From: an uncultured bacterium
GTDB lineage: Bacteria; Hydrogenedentota; Hydrogenedentia; Hydrogenedentales; JAEUWI01
DNA length: 8,579 nt
Direction of reading: 5' to 3'
NCBI GenBank assembly: GCA_937895305.1
Contig: CALAXS010000080.1
Span: forward strand, 1 to 8,579
Shown: positions 8,101-8,579 of the stretch, piece after piece
Position numbering within the stretch: position 1 is the stretch's first letter
Layout of the letters: every line of letters begins with the position of its first letter
The notes under the pieces: model-generated
Database searches by the model: none
What the model saw: the letters and a program-made list of their open reading frames with translations, nothing else
Told to the model about the DNA's origin: nothing
Made by a program: the position numbers and the translations under genes

Positions 8101-8579
8101 CGGTGTTCCTTCGCCTTCACCCTCCGCGGGTGTTCCCTCACCTTCACCCTCAGCAGGTGTTCCTTCACCTTCTCCTTCACCTTCAGCAGGCACATTACCT
8201 GCAAACTCGTCAAAACCAATATCATAATCCGACCCATCGCCCAGGCTACCCGCTGCGCCATCATACCCGCGCACATCTCCCTCAAAATCTAATACGATGG
8301 AGCCCAGGTTCGCGCTACTGGTATTCTTGCCACGATCCACACAAGGCGAAGAACCCAGCAAACGGTAATCATCATTCGCAGCATCAACAAATTTTGGCAA
8401 TAAATTGATATTGCCTATGCCAATCCAACCACCTTCAATCAAACAATACGATGCGAAGGTTTTTGCAACCGGCGGGAAAGGAATGGGATCCGGACCCTCA
8501 AAGAAAAATCCGGGGCTATCGATAATCTGTGTCCCTGAATTCCCAAATACGATGGTGTTTACCAACGTTACCTGTGAAC
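2191..8579 (-). CDS. Giant modular right-handed beta-helix surface protein, 5'-truncated by the window edge
   Basis: This single uninterrupted frame ends at TAG (2193-2191) and stays open to the right edge. A TTG at 8565-8563 could be read as a start, but the codons above it (S-Q-V-T) continue a beta-helix coil and there is no signal peptide, so the true start is outside the window. Residues below are numbered from that TTG. Order: 1-123, end of module A; 127-162, Gly-Glu linker; 167-625, module B; 629-648, linker; 655-1087, module C; 1092-1161, linker; 1168-1628, module D; 1632-1656, linker; about 1663-1758, Ig-like domain; 1761-1984, unassigned with a D-x-N-x-D-G loop at 1765-1770; about 1985-2079, ASH/choice-of-anchor-D-like domain; 2088-2120, C-terminal anchor. 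Modules open with 'DG.SWATAF.DIQ.A...EVWVA.G.Y.E....L..GV.LYGGF.G', carry 7-8 Cys-x-F-x-x-N/GGG coils, and close with 'SPC.D.G....DFEGD.RG..YDIG.DE[FY]', as in choice-of-anchor-Q beta-helix proteins. It is probably exported and displayed at the cell surface as an adhesin-like or structural protein. No catalytic residues can be assigned, though a polysaccharide-binding or -degrading role cannot be excluded. Confidence 0.9.
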   Translation of the reverse strand, partial: SQVTLVNTIVFGNSGTQIIDSPGFFFEGPDPIPFPPVAKTFASYCLIEGGWIGIGNINLLPKFVDAANDDYRLLGSSPCVDRGKNTSSANLGSIVLDFEGDVRGYDGAAGSLGDGSDYDIGFDEFAGNVPAEGEGEGEGTPAEGEGEGTPAEGEGEGTPAEGEGEGGLFVPVVFVDKSNVSGTVDGLSWVTAFRDIQVALIYAGIVGAPEVWVADGDYDELRTGDGALQLEDDVALYGGFSGPGDTQLSDRNPVTNVTIINGVMSGGAVTASHVVKGAMNARLDGFTISGGGTTLIGGGMLNDGGSDVITGLVVANCKFTGNAVVGAAGGGMANLGAASLAVLNCTFTANSSNVSGGGIYNQGAALILTGCVFDTNASVTGAGLFIQESTSVKVTGCTFVNNISSGSGAGIALLGTSPSISGCTFEDNIATGGGGGLFNNASSPRVASCFFYNNTALSGGGISNVGNPFGLPEDQSNPVILNSVFAENTVTQFGAAVFNNGAGSTISNCTVFGNTATGDGAITNLDSSGLVINTIVHGNTATNQVLSVTSTTVLSFNNIQDDSSGTNISVLPRFVNAGARNFHLQGNSQCINAGTNTSSIALGSVLDDFEGDTRPFSTQYDIGADEYEGVITGEGEGEGEGEGEGEGEGEGTGGGLPANVLVVDNNAKKAISDGLSWATAYTEIQEALDAAIIIPNAEVWVAGGVYDELRGNDGAVQLRSGVDLYGGFAGGELFRNARNIALNETTIKGFTSNGGSPATWVVIGANDATIDGFTIRGGRGAAGAGMVNNNASTIIANCTFKNNHAVSYGGGMYNLGGATPVISNCLFEDNSAGLGGGGMANAASTVTVLNCVFRNNESDLHGGGVFNDLNADVDLTGCRFWKNTSVNQGGGLYNAAASTVDVRDSKFIENGAGTRGGGIHNLETAEVLILNCLIVKNTANVHGGGINNMGASPTIASTTISDNVALSRGAGIYNNNDALPVMVNSIVWNNVGEEIGSSGDNTGFLAFYSTVEGGISGTVILVADPLFVNPGGNNYRLSTGSPCIDTGQNLASLTEAGTEFDFEADSRGFDGAAGTLGDGSDYDQGYDEYTGPGNVGEGEGEGEGLISGEGEGEGEGIVVEGEGEGIVEGEGEGLIEGEGEGVVEGEGEGVSEGEGEGTPAEGEGESDYPFGAVLVDKSNTNALQDGKTWATAFVDIAPAIQTARIFSVNEVWVAQGVYNEFRGGNGALVMWQGVAIYGGFAGSETARNLRSLDPTLTVIDGSTSDGGSAATTVVNGANSAVLDTFTLRGGRGFIGAGMYNFEVSPTVRNCVFTDNQAFEYGGGMFNLGTDANPIITGCVFRANQAGVSGGAMSNQEASPVVTDCLFENNLSGGSGGAVFSASSTAQFTDCTFNDNNATTTGGAFSVLEADCVITDCLFTENESLQGGGAIFVNQGAPLITGCRFFENVCQSSGGAVYNLGPIGVGIATTPFYVNCIFAENQAVDFGGAIFNNDAAPIISNSTIYGNVALLDGGGVSNFEANARITNSIVWGNLGQDIHENLSLTFVDYSVVEGSVGGAGNLFVNPRLEDPANRDFHLRDNSPCLDAGRDTSDAAFGVVLLDIEGDSRGLDAVAVARGDGSDYDIGADEFVGTGTVGEGEGEGEGLFEGEGEGLAEGEGEGDPACGLGGLTLTHPVNGATLKLSPGGALPFTSTSLVDCDDDTEDVAYTLDTTPFGSADVSPYAVALVNGAGVSVGAHTFEATATGLGGGVATVADSSAVTVASALLAEDANGDGLPNDPFRVLADTGDIWLASRTNGTTSKILMTELMRWNGADAGALGTVMVALTNPLSFTQQVVVSVDASILTSGEIGVLLVRWAPDLVTLVGLADAGDVATEPSGGLLSGAGYAEVSLLVSSDGGTTYSEIDDARLASSPVSIRFEGIVAKAASVEVFSHPSDVSDDATNGLSIDIPSGIWTKDDVQNVRKRPGAVEAELTGLSIVAAYHDSPDDSVIRVTPAQYVYGDIQLGDTAEGTFVVTNVGGGVLQGSASASGAFSIVKGKNYSLTPGQTHEVVIKFTPTDTVDYQRDIQFTGGDGATRTVFGTGIPAKVVNILGCGVGEGAGGTQGGNAVVLILSVLGLLIARRRPRVS
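2206..2304 (-). other. C-terminal sorting/anchoring tail (Gly-Cys-Gly, hydrophobic helix, Arg cluster)
   Basis: Residues 2088-2120 have three parts: L-G-C-G-V-G-E-G with a single Cys at 2090, a Gly-rich spacer, then the hydrophobic segment AVVLILSVLGLLIA (2104-2117) and an RRRPR tail at the extreme C terminus. This layout is that of MYXO-CTERM, JDVT-CTERM and GlyGly-CTERM type signals, which are processed by dedicated intramembrane proteases. Which class it belongs to cannot be fixed by eye. Confidence 0.7.
2329..2613 (-). other. ASH / choice-of-anchor-D-like domain
   Basis: Residues about 1985-2079 follow the family pattern: 'V.P....G.I.LGDTAEGTF.VTNVGGG.L', then 'FS', 'LTPGQTHEVVIKFTPT' and a closing 'ATRTVFGTG'. 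These immunoglobulin-fold domains commonly lie just before the C-terminal anchor in secreted bacterial proteins, as here. Confidence 0.75.
2623..3285 (-). other. Unassigned region with a calcium-loop-like motif
   Basis: Residues about 1761-1981 match no family that I can name. It begins with D-A-N-G-D-G-L-P-N-D-P-F (1765-1776), where the D-x-N-x-D-G spacing resembles the calcium loops of dockerin or thrombospondin type-3 repeats. A mixed-strand stretch follows (for example VVVSVDAS and VRFEG-like strands). It may be one or two beta-rich domains. Confidence 0.4.
3292..3579 (-). other. Ig-like (beta-sandwich) domain of the giant protein
   Basis: Residues about 1663-1758 read like a bacterial Ig-like domain: a 'LTHPVNGATL' opening, alternating hydrophobic strands, 'GAHTFEATATG' near the end and a closing VADSSAVTV strand. 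Such domains act as spacers or binding units in surface proteins. The call rests on pattern resemblance only. Confidence 0.5.
3598..3672 (-). repeat. Gly-Glu linker 4
   Basis: A short linker (residues 1632-1656): a run of GE pairs, then EGEGEG blocks joined by LF and LA. It separates the last beta-helix module from the non-helical C-terminal domains. Confidence 0.85.
3682..5064 (-). repeat. Beta-helix module D
   Basis: Residues 1168-1628. The lead-in is VLVDKSN, DGKTWATAF, EVWVAQGVYNE and IYGGFAGSE. Eight coils follow (CVFTDN, CVFRAN, CLFENN, CTFNDN, CLFTEN, CRFFEN, CIFAEN, STIYGN), most with GGA or GGG turns. The module closes with NPRLEDPANRDFHL, SPCLDAG and DGSDYDIGADEF. It has the clearest FxxN plus GGA[IVFM] pattern, the hallmark of polymorphic outer-membrane-protein (PMP) repeats. 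Confidence 0.85.
5083..5292 (-). repeat. Gly-Glu linker 3, about 24-bp / 8-residue tandem repeat
   Basis: The longest linker, residues 1092-1161. EGEGEG blocks are separated by variable hydrophobic pairs (IV, LI, VV, VS), giving an octapeptide period over about 1116-1148. The flanking blocks are longer and more irregular, and a TPAEGEGE unit like that of linker 1 ends it. Confidence 0.85.
5305..6603 (-). repeat. Beta-helix module C
   Basis: Residues 655-1087. The lead-in is VLVVDNN, DGLSWATAY, EVWVAGGVYDE and DLYGGFAG, then FTIRGGRG and seven coils (CTFKNN, CLFEDN, CVFRNN, CRFWKN, SKFIEN, CLIVKN, TTISDN), each followed by a GGG or GAG turn. The last coil is SIVWNN, and the closing block is DPLFVNPGGNNYRL, SPCIDTG and DGSDYDQGYDEY. 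The outermost coils lose the coil Cys. Confidence 0.85.
6622..6681 (-). repeat. Gly-Glu linker 2, pure (GE)n
   Basis: About ten uninterrupted Gly-Glu dipeptides (residues 629-648). At DNA level there is a perfect 12-bp tandem duplication (6640-6651 and 6652-6663), a sign of recent slippage or unequal crossing-over. It is the most homogeneous of the four linkers. Confidence 0.85.
6691..8067 (-). repeat. Beta-helix module B
   Basis: Residues 167-625, opening with VVFVDKSN, DGLSWVTAF, EVWVADGDYDE and LYGGFSG. Eight coils follow between about 311 and 520, with headers such as CKFTGN, CTFTAN, CTFVNN, CTFEDN and CFFYNN, and GGG/GAG-hydrophobic turns (GGGMAN, GGGIYN, GGGLFN). The module closes with LPRFVNAGARNFHL, SQCINAG and YDIGADEY. 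Its GDG spacer before the closing motif is shorter than in modules A, C and D (PFSTQYDIG). Confidence 0.85.
8080..8187 (-). repeat. Gly-Glu linker 1, 27-bp / 9-residue tandem repeat
   Basis: Three 27-bp units (8083-8109, 8110-8136, 8137-8163) encode T-P-A-E-G-E-G-E-G. A further partial unit to 8190 has an extra EG pair. The units differ mostly at third codon positions. The linker joins modules A and B and is likely flexible, highly acidic and extended. Confidence 0.85.
8197..8579 (-). repeat. Beta-helix module A, C-terminal part only
   Basis: The window opens in a coil reading VNTIVFGNSG, the family's usual last coil (compare NSIVWGN in modules C and D). It continues through PKFVDAANDDYRL, SPCVDRG and DGSDYDIGFDEF, the closing signature shared by all four modules. 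The preceding coils and the lead-in 'EVWVA' block of this module lie outside the window. Confidence 0.8.

Noticed and set aside
3598..8187. Spaced repeats that might be a CRISPR array
   Set aside because: The repeats are in-frame Gly-Glu codons within one coding sequence, with no unique spacers of even length and no cas genes.
8563..8565. TTG as the start codon of the giant protein
   Set aside because: The frame stays open upstream to the window edge, the surrounding sequence is mid-coil (SQVTLVNTIVFGN), and no signal peptide follows, so the gene is simply cut by the window.

Overview
The window suggests an uncultured-type, surface-glycan-rich Gram-negative bacterium. Gly-Glu (EGEGEG) linkers between choice-of-anchor-Q beta-helix modules, together with a Cys/transmembrane/Arg C-terminal tail, are a style I associate with Hydrogenedentota, Lentisphaerota and nearby PVC/FCB-like lineages. 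This placement is an impression from protein style and could be wrong.

Layout: (1) positions 1-1812, plus strand, hold the tail of a polysaccharide operon: the last 75 codons of a GT4-type glycosyltransferase, then after a 10-bp gap a complete Wzx-like polysaccharide flippase. (2) Positions 1813-2190 are a convergent intergenic region. It holds a 157-bp MITE-like element with long terminal inverted repeats at CTAG/TA junctions and a strong intrinsic terminator serving the minus-strand gene. (3) Positions 2191-8579, minus strand, are one unbroken reading frame that runs off the right edge. It encodes at least 2128 residues of a giant secreted, surface-anchored protein. Reading N to C: the end of one right-handed beta-helix module, three complete modules (each about 460 aa, repeating every 490-515 aa with linker), four Gly-Glu-rich linkers of different repeat period, an Ig-like domain, an unassigned region with a calcium-loop-like motif, an ASH/choice-of-anchor-D-like domain, and a C-terminal sorting/anchoring tail.

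How they fit together: the glycosyltransferase and flippase would build and export a lipid-linked glycan across the inner membrane. The convergent giant gene makes a cell-surface protein with adhesin-like PMP-type repeats. A joint role at the cell surface is plausible but rests only on adjacency. I see no RNA genes, CRISPR array, complete transposase gene or replication origin. The plus-strand open frames opposite the giant gene are antisense shadows of its repeats.
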